This document shows positions 37,491-48,115 of a stretch of DNA of 64,000 nucleotides, piece after piece. Under the pieces are notes generated by a model, which saw nothing but the letters and a program-made list of their open reading frames with translations, had not been told where the DNA came from and did no database searches. The stretch covers positions 149,327 through 213,326 of the forward strand of contig JASKOM010000004.1 in the NCBI GenBank assembly GCA_030152305.1, read 5' to 3'. The translations under genes were made by a program, and so were the position numbers. The stretch's first letter is position 1. Every line of letters begins with the position of its first letter. The stretch is from Campylobacterota bacterium (GTDB lineage Bacteria; Campylobacterota; Campylobacteria; Campylobacterales; Thiovulaceae).

Positions 37491-40253
37491 TTATTTTTCT
37501 AATGTTGAATCTTTTATAAGAATTGTTTTTATTTTATCTAAACAATTCATAGCTTCCCTAAAATCATAATTTTCAATGTAATTAAAAAATTGATTTACCT
37601 CATCAACAGATGCATAAGAATGAAGACAATCTTTAAAAGCAACTATATCATTGTAATGTATCGCTTCTGAATGTTTTAAATGTTCCTCGAGTTCAAAAAA
37701 AATAGATTGACATTGATTGTAATTTAATGTTTGAACAGAAGTTGTTTGAATATTTTTATTATATTTTTCAGAAATCAAATAATTAATTTCATCTAAAACT
37801 TCAGTGATAATTTGTTCAAATTTGGATAAATTGGGAATATTTCCAGTAATAACTTCGGATTCTAGATATTTAACTTCATTAAAAAGAGCTTGAGCAGAAA
37901 TTTGACCACTTAAACCTTTAATAGTGTGTAAATAACTTTTTGCATCAGTTATTTTGTTATTATCAAATAATTCTTTTAAATATTTATGTGCAAGATTGTA
38001 TTTTTTGTAAAAACTATCAAGAAGTTGATAATAAAGATCTTCATCATCTAATAAATATTCCATACCTTGTTTAGGATCTATTAATTTAATAACTCGTTTA
38101 ATAGGTTCAGCTTTAGGTAAAAATTCTGTTGTTTTTATTTTATCTTGTTTAATGTGATTTATTAAATTTGTTTTTTTACTCCATTTATAAATCATCTTTT
38201 TTAAATCAATTGCTTTAAAAGGTTTTGAAATATGATCATTCATTCCAACTCTGAAAGCTTCTTCGCGATCTTCTTTCATAACGGCTGCACTCATTGCAAT
38301 AATTGGCAACAGATTTTTTGAATAAAGTTTTCTAATATGTTGTGTTGCTGTGTAACCGTCCATAATTGGCATTTGAATATCCATCAGGATTAAATCAAAT
38401 TTATCGCCACCTTTTAGTTCAATTAATTCTGTTGCTTCTGCACCATTTTTTGCTGTTTCATAAATGACTCCAAATTTTTGAAGATTTTTTGATGCAACAA
38501 TTAAATTAATATCATTGTCTTCAACAAGAAGAACTTTAATACCTTCGATTGAGCCGACCTCATCGTCATTATTTAATTCAGAATTATCAACTGTTGACAT
38601 AGGAAGAATCTCAAATTTTGCTGTAAAATAAAAATTACTTCCAATACCTTTTTCACTTTTAACAGAAAGTTTACCACCAAATAAATTAGCAAGTCGTTGA
38701 GAAATTACTAAACCTAAACCTGTGCCACCATATTTTCGAGTGTGAGAATTATCGGCTTGAGAAAAAGGTTGAAATAATCTTTGAAGTTTTTCTTGTTCGA
38801 TACCGATTCCACTATCTTTAACTTCAAATTTCAGTTCGATAATATTATCTAGTTTATTATTAATCGAAACATCTAATTCAACTTTGCCGTAATCAGTAAA
38901 TTTAATAGCATTTCCAACGAGATTATTTAATATTTGAGATAATCGCAAAGTATCACCTTTTAGATTATTCGGAATATCATTATTAATATTGCAAGTTAAT
39001 TTAAGATGTTTTTCTTCGGCTTGATACTGAAATAAATCACAAACAGTTTGAACAGTTTTTTTAATAGAAAAAGGATTATTTTCGAGTTCTATTTTTCCAG
39101 CTTCAACTTTTGAATAATCAAGAATATCATTTAATATATTTAATAAAGCCTTTGATGAGGTCTTAGCTTTTGACAAATAATCTTTTTGAGTTTCATTTAA
39201 AATTGTTCCAAGAGTTAAATCGATAAGACCAATAATGCCATTTAAAGGAGTTCGAATTTCGTGGCTCATATTTGCAAGAAAAGAGCTTTTTGCACGATTT
39301 GCCGATTCTGCATCATCTCGAGCTTTTATTAAACTTTCTTCAAGTTTTTTACTTTCTGTAATATCTGAATGAGTTCCAACCATTCTTGTTGGTTTGCCAG
39401 AACTATCCCATTCGATAGCAATTCCACGATCAAGAACCCAAATAAAATTACCATTTTTGCATAAAACACGATGAGAATTAATATATTTATCAGATTTGCC
39501 AGATAAATAATCAGAAATATCTTTCTGGACAGTTGCTAAATCATCTTTATGAACTCGTTTTGACCATTCTGATAAATCATTGCCAATTTCGTTATCTTCG
39601 AAACCAAACATTGCTTTCCATTCTTTAGAAAAAGAGACATGATTTTTTGCAATATTCCAATCCCAAAGTCCGTCGCCGTTTCCTTCGATAGCAATTTGAA
39701 ATAATTTTCTGGATGCTTCGATTTCAAGTTCGCTATTTTTAATATAAGTTATATCAGAAATATAACCTAAGAAATGAGTAACTTCACCGTTGTCATCTCG
39801 TAAAATTCTCGTGCTATCAAGAAGCCATTTAATTTCACCTTGTTTTGTAATTATTCGATAAGGTCGATGGGTGAAAAATTTTTTACCAGAAATAACAGAT
39901 TCAGTAACTTCTTTAATAACGATATTTAAATCATCTGGATGAATAACAGACGAATATTTAACTTCACTTTTAAGAAATAAATTTCGTTCGTATCCAAAGA
40001 CTTTATTAACACTGCGAGAAACATATTCAACGGACCAATTAGGGTCATTTTTCCATTTAAACATGACTATTTCGCCAACATCAAATAATGATAAAACTCG
40101 ATCTTTTTCTTTGTTTTCTTCGGTCATTCGCTCATAAGTCTTTTGTAACAAGACTTCGTTATTTTTAAATTTTTTATATAAATAAACAGCTAAAGAACTC
40201 GAAATAATAGAGATAGAAGGGAAAAAATAAGTAGTAACAATAGTTAAATCCAT
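37491..40253 (-). CDS. Hybrid sensor histidine kinase with PAS, receiver and Hpt domains
   Basis: 920 residues. One membrane span near residues 5-26, PAS domains about 55-165 and 185-300, HisKA with NMSHEIRTPLNGIIG near 329, HATPase (N-box LNNLVGNAIKFTDYG, DSGIGIEQEKL, GTGLGL), receiver about 573-690 (LLVEDND, phosphosite in LILMDIQMPIMDG), and a C-terminal Hpt with LHTIKGLSGQ near 776. BarA-like architecture; likely phosphorelay to the adjacent GGDEF regulator. Octamers at 37597, 38557 and 39154. Confidence 0.92.
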   Translation of the reverse strand: MDLTIVTTYFFPSISIISSSLAVYLYKKFKNNEVLLQKTYERMTEENKEKDRVLSLFDVGEIVMFKWKNDPNWSVEYVSRSVNKVFGYERNLFLKSEVKYSSVIHPDDLNIVIKEVTESVISGKKFFTHRPYRIITKQGEIKWLLDSTRILRDDNGEVTHFLGYISDITYIKNSELEIEASRKLFQIAIEGNGDGLWDWNIAKNHVSFSKEWKAMFGFEDNEIGNDLSEWSKRVHKDDLATVQKDISDYLSGKSDKYINSHRVLCKNGNFIWVLDRGIAIEWDSSGKPTRMVGTHSDITESKKLEESLIKARDDAESANRAKSSFLANMSHEIRTPLNGIIGLIDLTLGTILNETQKDYLSKAKTSSKALLNILNDILDYSKVEAGKIELENNPFSIKKTVQTVCDLFQYQAEEKHLKLTCNINNDIPNNLKGDTLRLSQILNNLVGNAIKFTDYGKVELDVSINNKLDNIIELKFEVKDSGIGIEQEKLQRLFQPFSQADNSHTRKYGGTGLGLVISQRLANLFGGKLSVKSEKGIGSNFYFTAKFEILPMSTVDNSELNNDDEVGSIEGIKVLLVEDNDINLIVASKNLQKFGVIYETAKNGAEATELIELKGGDKFDLILMDIQMPIMDGYTATQHIRKLYSKNLLPIIAMSAAVMKEDREEAFRVGMNDHISKPFKAIDLKKMIYKWSKKTNLINHIKQDKIKTTEFLPKAEPIKRVIKLIDPKQGMEYLLDDEDLYYQLLDSFYKKYNLAHKYLKELFDNNKITDAKSYLHTIKGLSGQISAQALFNEVKYLESEVITGNIPNLSKFEQIITEVLDEINYLISEKYNKNIQTTSVQTLNYNQCQSIFFELEEHLKHSEAIHYNDIVAFKDCLHSYASVDEVNQFFNYIENYDFREAMNCLDKIKTILIKDSTLEK

Positions 40254-40352
40254 GTATAGCTTTCATTAATATTTAAGATAGTAGAAATTCTATCACATAA
40301 TATATTTATATATTTTTGCGGGAAAAATATTTCCCACAAATTTAATTAATTT

Positions 40353-40943
40353 TTAGTTAAATTTCATATCAAATATACAGCGATTATCTTCACTTGATAT
40401 TGAACAAAATTTTTCGCGAACTTCGACATTATCGTTAAATATTTTAGAAAAAAGTAGCTGAAACAACATTTCATAAAAAGAACAAACTGTTTCTTCTTCA
40501 AGTTTTACTTTTTTGCCAAATAAAACAGTCATCGAATCATATAAATATATTTCAAAACCCATTTTTTTGCTATCATCTGTTGATATATGCAATTGAACAT
40601 AACCAAGTCTATAAGTTAATAATAATTTATTTAAATATCTTGTCAAAGACTCAAGATCGCTATTTTCTTTTTCGTTAGTCTCTTTTTCTCTAGCTAAAAA
40701 CGGTTCATGATTTAGAATTTCTTCAAATAAATTTCTTGCGATTTCTTCACTTATATATTTAAAATCATCAAAATCACCTAATTTTAAAATTGTCTCTAAA
40801 CTTTTTATAAATAAAAGTTCTGGACCATTACCGATTGCTCGTAAAAGTTTTGTTTCTGCTAAATTTTGAGGAATTAAAATCGCTGAACTATCTTTTGAGC
40901 TTTTATTTTTTTCATTTTCTGGTCGTTTAAATAATCTTGCCAT
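40353..40943 (-). CDS. Conserved hypothetical protein, unknown function
   Basis: 196 residues with AAAGGATG at good spacing. The N-terminal 25 residues are charged and disordered-looking; the rest is a mixed alpha/beta domain ending in CSISSEDNRCIFDMKF, faintly like the end of V4R-type sensor domains, but not enough to name it. No signal or membrane segment. 11 bases upstream of purD on the same strand. Confidence 0.55.
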   Translation of the reverse strand: MARLFKRPENEKNKSSKDSSAILIPQNLAETKLLRAIGNGPELLFIKSLETILKLGDFDDFKYISEEIARNLFEEILNHEPFLAREKETNEKENSDLESLTRYLNKLLLTYRLGYVQLHISTDDSKKMGFEIYLYDSMTVLFGKKVKLEEETVCSFYEMLFQLLFSKIFNDNVEVREKFCSISSEDNRCIFDMKFN

Positions 40944-40954
40944 TAAAACATCCT

Positions 40955-42238
40955 TTATTTTAAAGCTTGATAAGCTATATCTGTTCTGAACTGTTTTCCT
41001 GCAAAATGAATTTGCCCAGCTAATAAATATGCTCGATCTCGTGCTTCTTGAACATTATCACCAACACCAACAGCAACGATAACTCTTCCGCCAGTTGCAA
41101 ATAATTTTCCATCTTCATCACTTGAAACACCGCCATAAGAAATATGACTATGTTCACCTATTTCATTTTTATGAACTACCTCATCAACAACGATTTCAGC
41201 GGGTTGCGATGAACTATATGGATAATTTTTACTTGCAATAACAACACCAACTGATTTTTTATTTGAGATTTTTATATCGATTTCAGCGAGTCTATTATCA
41301 GAAGCCAAATATAACATTTCAGCGACTGAACTTTCGAATAACGGCATAAGAATTTCACATTCTGGATCACCGAAACGAACATTAAATTCAAGAGTATAAG
41401 GTTCATTATTTACGATCATTAAACCAGCAAATAAAACACCTTTGAATGGATTTCCATCTCGTCGCATTCCGTCAAGTGTTGGACGAATAATTCTAGTTTC
41501 GATTTTTTCCATTAATTCATTATCAATTAAAGGAGTTGGAGCATAAGCACCCATTCCGCCTGTATTTGGACCTTCATTACCAGTTAATAATCTTTTATGA
41601 TCTTGAGCTGGAGGCAATAATTTAAAATTTTCACCATCAGAAATAGCAAAAACCGATAATTCATAACCGTCAAGAAATTCTTCGATAACAACTTTTAGAC
41701 CAGCTGAACCGAATAAATTACCACTTAACATTTCGCCAACTGTTTTTTTCGCTTCGTCGTAACTTGTTGCGATAATTACACCTTTGCCACCACATAAACC
41801 ATCAGCTTTTATAACAATTGGTAAATTTAAATTTTCAATAAATTTATAAGATTGTTCAATCGATGAGGTTTCAAGAAATTTAGCAGTCGGAATATCATAA
41901 CGATTAAGAAATTTTTTCATGAATACTTTTGAACCTTCAAGTTGAGAAGCTCGTTTTGAACTTCCGAAAATTTTCAAACCTCGCTCTTCAAAAATATCGA
42001 CGATTCCATCAACAAGAGGCTGTTCTGGACCAACAATCGTTAAATTAATATTTTTTTTCTCAACGAAATCAGCTAATTTATTTAAATCAGAAATATTTAT
42101 ATTTTCGCCTAATTTCGAAGTTGCTCCATTACCAGGTGCAAAAAATAGCTCTTTGACACGGGGATCTCGTTTTATTGCAAGAGCCATTGAATATTCTCTT
42201 GCTCCGCTACCAACTATTAATATCTTAGATAAATCCAT
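40955..42238 (-). CDS. purD: Phosphoribosylamine-glycine ligase
   Basis: 427 residues, normal for PurD. N-terminal ILIVGSGAREYSMA, ATP-grasp core with IVIKADGLCGGKGVIIA, HKRLLTGNEGPNTGGMGAYAPTP and LEFNVRFGDPECE. Second step of purine synthesis. GGAG before the start. Octamers at 41178 and 41862. Confidence 0.97.
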   Translation of the reverse strand: MDLSKILIVGSGAREYSMALAIKRDPRVKELFFAPGNGATSKLGENINISDLNKLADFVEKKNINLTIVGPEQPLVDGIVDIFEERGLKIFGSSKRASQLEGSKVFMKKFLNRYDIPTAKFLETSSIEQSYKFIENLNLPIVIKADGLCGGKGVIIATSYDEAKKTVGEMLSGNLFGSAGLKVVIEEFLDGYELSVFAISDGENFKLLPPAQDHKRLLTGNEGPNTGGMGAYAPTPLIDNELMEKIETRIIRPTLDGMRRDGNPFKGVLFAGLMIVNNEPYTLEFNVRFGDPECEILMPLFESSVAEMLYLASDNRLAEIDIKISNKKSVGVVIASKNYPYSSSQPAEIVVDEVVHKNEIGEHSHISYGGVSSDEDGKLFATGGRVIVAVGVGDNVQEARDRAYLLAGQIHFAGKQFRTDIAYQALK

Positions 42239-42265
42239 AATTTCTCCATATATATTTTTTATTTT

Positions 42266-42637
42266 TTAAATTATTTTAAATGCAAAAGCCAAAACTAAAA
42301 TCCAGATCAAAATCGTTAAATTAATCGTTAAAAAAACGATTGTCGCTCCTAAATCTTTTGCATTTTTTGCCAACGGATGAATTTCACTTGTGCATAAATC
42401 GACAACTCGTTCAATTGCCGAATTAATCGTTTCAGCGATAATATTAAAAAAAAGCGAAACGACTAAAATAGCTTTATAAATATTTTCGATTGGCAAATAT
42501 AAAGCTGTTATTCCAAAAAATATAAAAGCTAATATTTGCAAACGAAAAGAACTTTCATTTTGAAAGGCATCTTTTAAGCCATCAAGTGCATATTTCGTAT
42601 TTTTAAAAAAATGATATTTTGGCTTATTTAATTTCAC
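42266..42637 (-). CDS. dgkA: Diacylglycerol kinase, DgkA type
   Basis: 123 residues with three membrane segments. The motif NIIAETINSAIERVVDLCTSEIHPLAKNAKD is the DgkA signature, including the catalytic Glu. Recycles diacylglycerol into phosphatidate. Overlaps metG by 4 bases. Confidence 0.93.
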   Translation of the reverse strand: MKLNKPKYHFFKNTKYALDGLKDAFQNESSFRLQILAFIFFGITALYLPIENIYKAILVVSLFFNIIAETINSAIERVVDLCTSEIHPLAKNAKDLGATIVFLTINLTILIWILVLAFAFKII

Positions 42638-44577
42638 GATAATTTCGAACCGTTTTTTCGTTCTCGTTCAGGTCGAACTAACGAAAGACCGTCATTATCT
42701 TTAACGGCTAAAATCATGCCTTCAGAAGTTAATCCCATTAATTTCGCAGGTTGTAAATTTGCAACTACACAAACTTGACTATTTAATAATTCGTCAGCCG
42801 AATAAAATTCACGAATTCCTGCGATAATTTGTCGTGGTCGCGATTCGCCTAAATCAACTCGCAATTTATATAATTTTTTGCTTTTTGCGACCTCATCAAC
42901 AGAAACGATTTTACCGACTCGCATTGAAACATTTTTAAACTGATCAATCGAGATTAAACCATCACCTGATAATTCTTCAAGTGGAGCTAAATTTTCTTCA
43001 ATTTGACTATTTTGAACAATATTATTTTTTTGAGAAATATTATTCGATTCGATTTTTGGTTCAAACTTTGGAAAAAGTGGCGGAACAACCGTTAAATTAA
43101 ACGATTCGATTTTTTGAGATTTGCGAATTAACAAATCATAATTTTCAGCTGAAATTTCAATGCCGAGCGATTTTGCAATTAATTTACTGCTATCTGGAAT
43201 AATCGGATAAAGCAAAATAGAAACTTTTGCTAATAAATTAGCGATAAAATCTAAAAGCGATTCAACTTGTTCAGGATTTGTTTTGATTTTTTTCCATGGT
43301 TCGCTATTTTGAATAACACGATTTCCAATTGCCAAAATTTCCCAAACATCTTCAAGATATTTATGAATTTGCAATTTAAACATTAAATCTTCTAACCGTG
43401 AAATAATTTTCTCGATTTCGATTTCTTCATTTTTAAAAACAGCTAATTTCGACGAGAATTTAAAATCGAAATATTTTTCAGCCATTCCAAGAAGTCGATT
43501 AAGCAAATTGCCTAAACTATTACTTAGATCACCATTTATTCGATTAATAAGAGCTTTTTCAGAAAAATCGCCATCTTGACCAAATGGAACTTCTCGCAAT
43601 AAAAAATATCTAAACGGATCAAGACCATAAGTTTCGACAACATCTCGAGGTTTAACGACATTTCCGATCGATTTACTCATTTTTTGACCATCGCGAGTCC
43701 ACCAACCGTGAGCTCCAATATGATCAGGCAATTTCAAACCGAGACTCATTAAAAATGCGGGCCAATAAATCGCATGAAATCTCAAAATATCTTTTCCGAC
43801 AAGATGTAATTTTGGTTGCCAAAACTCCATTTTTGAATTATCTGTTCCATAACCGAGAGCCGTTGCATAATTTAATAATGCATCAAGCCAGACATATAAA
43901 ACATGATGAGGTTCATTCATTTCAGCTGGAAGTTTTACACCCCAATCAAAACTTGTTCGAGTTACGGATAAATCTTTTAAGCCATTTTCAACAAATGCGA
44001 TAACTTCATTTCGTTTTGAATGAGGCAAGATAAAATCAGGATTTTCTCGATAATGAGTTAATAATTTTTCTGTGTAATTCGAAAGTCTAAAAAAATAGCT
44101 TTCTTCTGATAAAACAGATGTAACTTTGCCACAATCTGGACAAGCAACACCTTCAATTAATTGAGTATCAGTAAAAAAAGCTTCGCAACTTACACAGTAA
44201 TTTCCTGAATATTTATCTTTATAAATATCACCGTTTTCTAGCATTTTTTTAAAGGCAAACTGAACACCAGATTTGTGATTTTCGTCAGTTGTTCGAATAA
44301 AATAGTCATATTCTATTTTGAAATCATCCCAAAGTTTTCTAAAAGAATCGCTAATTTCGTCGGCATATTCTTTTGGAGATTTGCCATTTTTTTTAGCTGA
44401 CTGTTCAATTTTTTGACCGTGTTCATCTGTTCCAGTTAATAAAAAAGTTCGATATCCTAAAAGCTTAGAATATTTTGTTACAGCATCGGCAATAATAGTC
44501 GTATAAGCATGACCAATATGAGCTACATCATTTACATAATAAATTGGTGTAGTGATATAAATATTTTTACAAGACAA
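42634..44577 (-). CDS. metG: Methionyl-tRNA synthetase
   Basis: 647 residues from TTG 44577 with GGAG before it. HIGH-like HIGHAYTT, zinc site with CVSCEAFF and CPDCG, KMSKSIGN, and a C-terminal EMAP/Arc1p-like tRNA-binding domain (VSMRVGKIVSVDEVAKSKKLY). A low-complexity linker joins the parts. Octamers at 42890 and 43905. Confidence 0.97.
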   Translation of the reverse strand: MSCKNIYITTPIYYVNDVAHIGHAYTTIIADAVTKYSKLLGYRTFLLTGTDEHGQKIEQSAKKNGKSPKEYADEISDSFRKLWDDFKIEYDYFIRTTDENHKSGVQFAFKKMLENGDIYKDKYSGNYCVSCEAFFTDTQLIEGVACPDCGKVTSVLSEESYFFRLSNYTEKLLTHYRENPDFILPHSKRNEVIAFVENGLKDLSVTRTSFDWGVKLPAEMNEPHHVLYVWLDALLNYATALGYGTDNSKMEFWQPKLHLVGKDILRFHAIYWPAFLMSLGLKLPDHIGAHGWWTRDGQKMSKSIGNVVKPRDVVETYGLDPFRYFLLREVPFGQDGDFSEKALINRINGDLSNSLGNLLNRLLGMAEKYFDFKFSSKLAVFKNEEIEIEKIISRLEDLMFKLQIHKYLEDVWEILAIGNRVIQNSEPWKKIKTNPEQVESLLDFIANLLAKVSILLYPIIPDSSKLIAKSLGIEISAENYDLLIRKSQKIESFNLTVVPPLFPKFEPKIESNNISQKNNIVQNSQIEENLAPLEELSGDGLISIDQFKNVSMRVGKIVSVDEVAKSKKLYKLRVDLGESRPRQIIAGIREFYSADELLNSQVCVVANLQPAKLMGLTSEGMILAVKDNDGLSLVRPERERKNGSKLS

Positions 44578-44689
44578 AAGAACTCCTTGATAAATTTTTT
44601 CCTATGTCATAGAAATCATAACATGTCGGTTAAAAATTAAATCTAAGTTTTGCTTTTGTGAAAATCGTATCCCTAAAGCGAAAGCCGTC

Positions 44690-44710
44690 ATTCTGAACTT
44701 GATTCAGAAT
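44690..44710. repeat. Palindromic intergenic repeat, complete copy
   Basis: ATTCTGAA and TTCAGAAT flank CTTGA to give an 8-bp stem-loop, preceded by GCCGTC. It lies in the 236-base gap before metG. Related partial copies are at 10556-10597. Confidence 0.6.
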
Positions 44711-44813
44711 CCACGAGCTAACTTGAAGATTGAAATTGCAAAAAAAAGATGAACTTGAAAAACGGTTAAACGAGAAAAAGTTACAAAAGGCAATGGTAAT
44801 AAATTATTATTTT

Positions 44814-45230
44814 TTATATTAAATTATTAAATAATCTTAACTCAATGTCATAAAGTCTGTATCTAATTAATTTATATTTTTCAGATTTTTCGATATCGAT
44901 TAATTTAAAAGCTTCTTCAAGAACTCTTGCCGATTCTTGTCCTCGTTTTAAATTCGATGTAATTAAATCTTGTAATGTTGTTCGTTGATTTTCTATTTGA
45001 TGTAAAGATTCTTTGAGAGGATCTCCAGCGATATTTCTAAACTGAAGATATTTTTGACTTTCGTCGTCAAGTAGTGTTGATAAATGTCGTAATGTTTTTA
45101 GCTCTTTTGCTATTTCGCCATTGTCAAGAACAAATCTGCAAATGTCCTCAACAACTCGAATTCCTTCTTTTAATCGATTTAAATTTGCATCGATCAGGCG
45201 GTATAAACCGCCAAACTCATTTGAGTTCAA
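44814..45230 (-). CDS. ThiD2-like protein (N-terminal domain of ThiE fusions)
   Basis: 138 residues. The pattern GLYRLIDANLNRLKEGIRVVEDICRFVLDN and NLKRGQESARVLEEAFKLI matches the small helical domain found at the N-terminus of some thiamine-phosphate synthases and as a stand-alone protein in Campylobacterota and Aquificales (ThiD2 family, often labelled thiamine-phosphate pyrophosphorylase). The proposed role is hydroxymethylpyrimidine phosphate kinase; not certain. 5 bases after the BI-1 gene. Confidence 0.75.
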   Translation of the reverse strand: MNSNEFGGLYRLIDANLNRLKEGIRVVEDICRFVLDNGEIAKELKTLRHLSTLLDDESQKYLQFRNIAGDPLKESLHQIENQRTTLQDLITSNLKRGQESARVLEEAFKLIDIEKSEKYKLIRYRLYDIELRLFNNLI

Positions 45231-45235
45231 ATTTA

Positions 45236-45982
45236 TTATTCGTCTTTATTTAAAAAGCCAAATATTTGTAAAAGAGCTGTGAATAAATTTAAAAAGTCAA
45301 GATAAAGAGCAACTGCTCCATCGATTGGTGTTTCGTAATTACCTTGAATAATATTTTGTGTGTCATATATAATAAAAAAGCTAAACAAAAATACGACTGC
45401 ACCTTGAATTGCAATATGTAAAATAGGATTACCTAAAAATATATTAATAACTGATGCTACAACAATTACGATCAAAGCTATAAAAAGTGGTTTTCCAAAA
45501 GATGTAAAATCACTTTTTGTATTAATTGCAAACATGCTTAAAGCACCAAAAATAATTGTTGTCATTGCAAAAGAATTAGCAATTATTGCTGTTCCTCCTG
45601 CCATTCCTAGAAATTTAGCAAGAAGTGGTCCAATTGTTAAACCGCTAACAAATGTAAATGCAAACATAACTATTAAATTTAACGGTGATGTTCTTTTTGC
45701 AAAATGCAATCCGATTAAAAGTCCAATTTCAAGAATAAAAAACAGCCAAAACATTGACTGAATAACAGGTGCCATTCCAATACCTACATATGCTCCTGCT
45801 GTTCCAGCAAGCATTGCACCAGCAAATAATTTATAAGTCTGTTTAATAAACGAGACTAATTCAGCATCAGATCGATAACCTACACCGTATCCTGCTTGAG
45901 TTGGTTGTTGTTGAAACTGAAAATTAGAGTGTTGTTGTTGGAAACCACTCTCACGATTGTTGTTAAAAAAATTGTTGTTCAT
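45236..45982 (-). CDS. Bax inhibitor-1/YccA-family membrane protein
   Basis: 248 residues. An Asn/Gln-rich cytosolic N-terminus (about 45 residues) is followed by seven hydrophobic segments and the BI-1 end motif with IIYDTQNIIQG, ALYLDFLNLFTALLQIFG. Family members are pH-sensitive calcium leak channels; the bacterial role is unsettled. Confidence 0.9.
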   Translation of the reverse strand: MNNNFFNNNRESGFQQQHSNFQFQQQPTQAGYGVGYRSDAELVSFIKQTYKLFAGAMLAGTAGAYVGIGMAPVIQSMFWLFFILEIGLLIGLHFAKRTSPLNLIVMFAFTFVSGLTIGPLLAKFLGMAGGTAIIANSFAMTTIIFGALSMFAINTKSDFTSFGKPLFIALIVIVVASVINIFLGNPILHIAIQGAVVFLFSFFIIYDTQNIIQGNYETPIDGAVALYLDFLNLFTALLQIFGFLNKDE

Positions 45983-46088
45983 AACAATCCTCCTAAAAAA
46001 TTTATTTACAGTATTCTACCGATAGATTTTTAAGTTTGCAAAAAATAATAACTATGAATAGATAATTTAAGACTTGTTTAAACAAATT

Positions 46089-46781
46089 TTAATTTATATT
46101 TTTATATAAATATATTACTTCGATTGATATTTTTTTTATCGAATTTGTTTCTCTCAACCTCATCAATAATTTTAAATCAGCTTTATTAACACTTCCAGAT
46201 ACTCCACTTTCTCGAATATATCTTAATAAATCTATTGAATTTAAAAACTCGAGTTCATATTTTTTTATTTTATAATTAAAACGATCTGCCGTATTGATTA
46301 TTTTTTCTATTGATGGAATCGGTGATAAAATATTTAAATATTCGTGAAGTTCAACAAAAGTTTTATTTGTAAATATCGATAAATAAATTTCACTATTTGT
46401 AAAATTATTTAAATTTTCAAATATTTTTTTTATATCTGAACTCCATTGAAGTGCCGAACTTGAAATAATTTTTGTTGGTTTCCAATCTTTTAATAATTCC
46501 CAAAATTCATTATTATCAAAATTCTCACATATTTTTTTTATTCTTATATCGTCTGTATGTTTTTCAAGCATTTCTTTTGAAAAATCTATCGATATATAAT
46601 TATCTGGTTTCTTTTTTAATAATTCCCAAATTATTCCTGTTCCTGCTCCAATATCAACTATTCTGTCTAGTTCTGTAATATTTATATTTTTTATTAAATT
46701 CTCTGCTATATCTCGCTGAATAAAACCTTGTGAGTTGTAACTTGTTGAAGCTTTTGAAAATCTTTGTTTTATATTTATCAC
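46089..46781 (-). CDS. bioC: BioC-like malonyl-ACP O-methyltransferase
   Basis: 230 residues. The start INIKQRFSKASTSYNSQGFIQRDIAENL is the BioC N-terminal pattern, then SAM motif VDIGAGTGIIWELL and ISIDFSKEML. It would start pimelate synthesis for biotin by methylating malonyl-ACP. No other bio genes are adjacent. The octamer at 46157 reads ATG AGG in frame. Confidence 0.78.
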   Translation of the reverse strand: MINIKQRFSKASTSYNSQGFIQRDIAENLIKNINITELDRIVDIGAGTGIIWELLKKKPDNYISIDFSKEMLEKHTDDIRIKKICENFDNNEFWELLKDWKPTKIISSSALQWSSDIKKIFENLNNFTNSEIYLSIFTNKTFVELHEYLNILSPIPSIEKIINTADRFNYKIKKYELEFLNSIDLLRYIRESGVSGSVNKADLKLLMRLRETNSIKKISIEVIYLYKNIN

Positions 46782-46790
46782 TTTTTTATT

Positions 46791-47825
46791 TTATTTTAAT
46801 ATTTTATTCATGAACGATTCTTCGTAATGGACTTTGACAAAATCACCAAATTTTATTTTTCGGCTTTTGTCTAAGTTTTTAACTTTTATCCATGTTGATG
46901 AGGTAGATATTTGATTAGAAATAACACCTTGACCAATTTTGATTTCTTCATTCGAAGTTTCGTTTGTAAATGGATTAGCTGTATTTTCAATAGTATAAAT
47001 ATCGATGTCGTTACCTTCTTGAACACCGTCATTATTTGTTAATGTAGTTTTTATAATAAATTCACCATCATCTTCTCTAACTTCTGATATATAACCTTTT
47101 TTTGAAAAAAAGTTCATTAATTCGTAATAAGCCGTTTCAATGGCATTTTCACCAGCTTGACGAACCAAACCATCATCTTTAATAATAGGTTTCCAAGTAT
47201 AAGGAATAAGAGGATTAACTTCGACATTATTATTTTTACAATCTTTAAAAGCAACAGTTTTTTGAGAAACTTTATCTGGCAATGAATAAATCTTAGAAGT
47301 TCCTGTAACACAAGCAGTATGAACATATTTTGGAGGAAAAATAATAGTTTTTCCGCCTACAACAAGTTTAGTTTCATCATAAAATTGATAAGTATATGAA
47401 GCATTACTTATTTCTCCGTCAATAATATAATCAACTTGTCCAACATCACTATTATCTAACTCGATAGATTTTTCTTTTGCTAAAACTTCTGTTTTTATCA
47501 ATTGTTCTTTTGATTGATTGTTATTATTAGTTCTTGAAATAACTTGAACAATATTATTAACAGATAATTTACCATTTAAATAACTTGCAATAGAAGATCC
47601 TAAATGAGCTTGAACACTTGTTTCGATATTTTTATCATCGAAATCAAATACTACTAATTTAGGTTTTGAATAATTTTGAAAAACATCTTTTGAAGGAATA
47701 ACAGCAGATTTTTCAATATTTACTTTTGTGTAATCTTCAATAACAATAGAGGTTCCACAACCATTAATAAAAAATAGAATAGTTGTTAAACCTATGCTAT
47801 GAAAAAAAAGATTTTTCGCATTCAT
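46791..47825 (-). CDS. CsgG-like outer membrane lipoprotein
   Basis: 344 residues. Signal peptide and lipobox FFINGC with Cys at 23. The middle portion (KLVVFDFDDKNIETSVQAHLGSSIASYLN, DYIIDGEISNASY) resembles the CsgG/curli-assembly superfamily, also used in FlgT- and LpoB-like proteins. The C-terminal 100 residues look like a stranded domain (VGISNQISTSSTWIKV-type). Curli subunits are not nearby, so the role is open. Confidence 0.6.
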   Translation of the reverse strand: MNAKNLFFHSIGLTTILFFINGCGTSIVIEDYTKVNIEKSAVIPSKDVFQNYSKPKLVVFDFDDKNIETSVQAHLGSSIASYLNGKLSVNNIVQVISRTNNNNQSKEQLIKTEVLAKEKSIELDNSDVGQVDYIIDGEISNASYTYQFYDETKLVVGGKTIIFPPKYVHTACVTGTSKIYSLPDKVSQKTVAFKDCKNNNVEVNPLIPYTWKPIIKDDGLVRQAGENAIETAYYELMNFFSKKGYISEVREDDGEFIIKTTLTNNDGVQEGNDIDIYTIENTANPFTNETSNEEIKIGQGVISNQISTSSTWIKVKNLDKSRKIKFGDFVKVHYEESFMNKILK

Positions 47826-48115
47826 TTGTTTTATAGACTCCGTTATTAAAATTAAAAAGATTTTACAATAAAATATTTTCGTTTAAAAGATAATTAATAA
47901 TTTGGCGAATATTAACTAGGAAACAATTCGGTTACTTAGGTTTAATTTAATAATTAAAATATTTTATTGACATAAATTATATTTTGATAAAACCGATAAA
48001 TATATAATTTTATTTAAGATTAATCTTTGTAGATAAAGATAAAATTAAGTAATTTAATGGCATGATTGTTTAGCAATATCAAAGCAAACATAACTGAAAT
48101 AATAAGGAAAAAATC

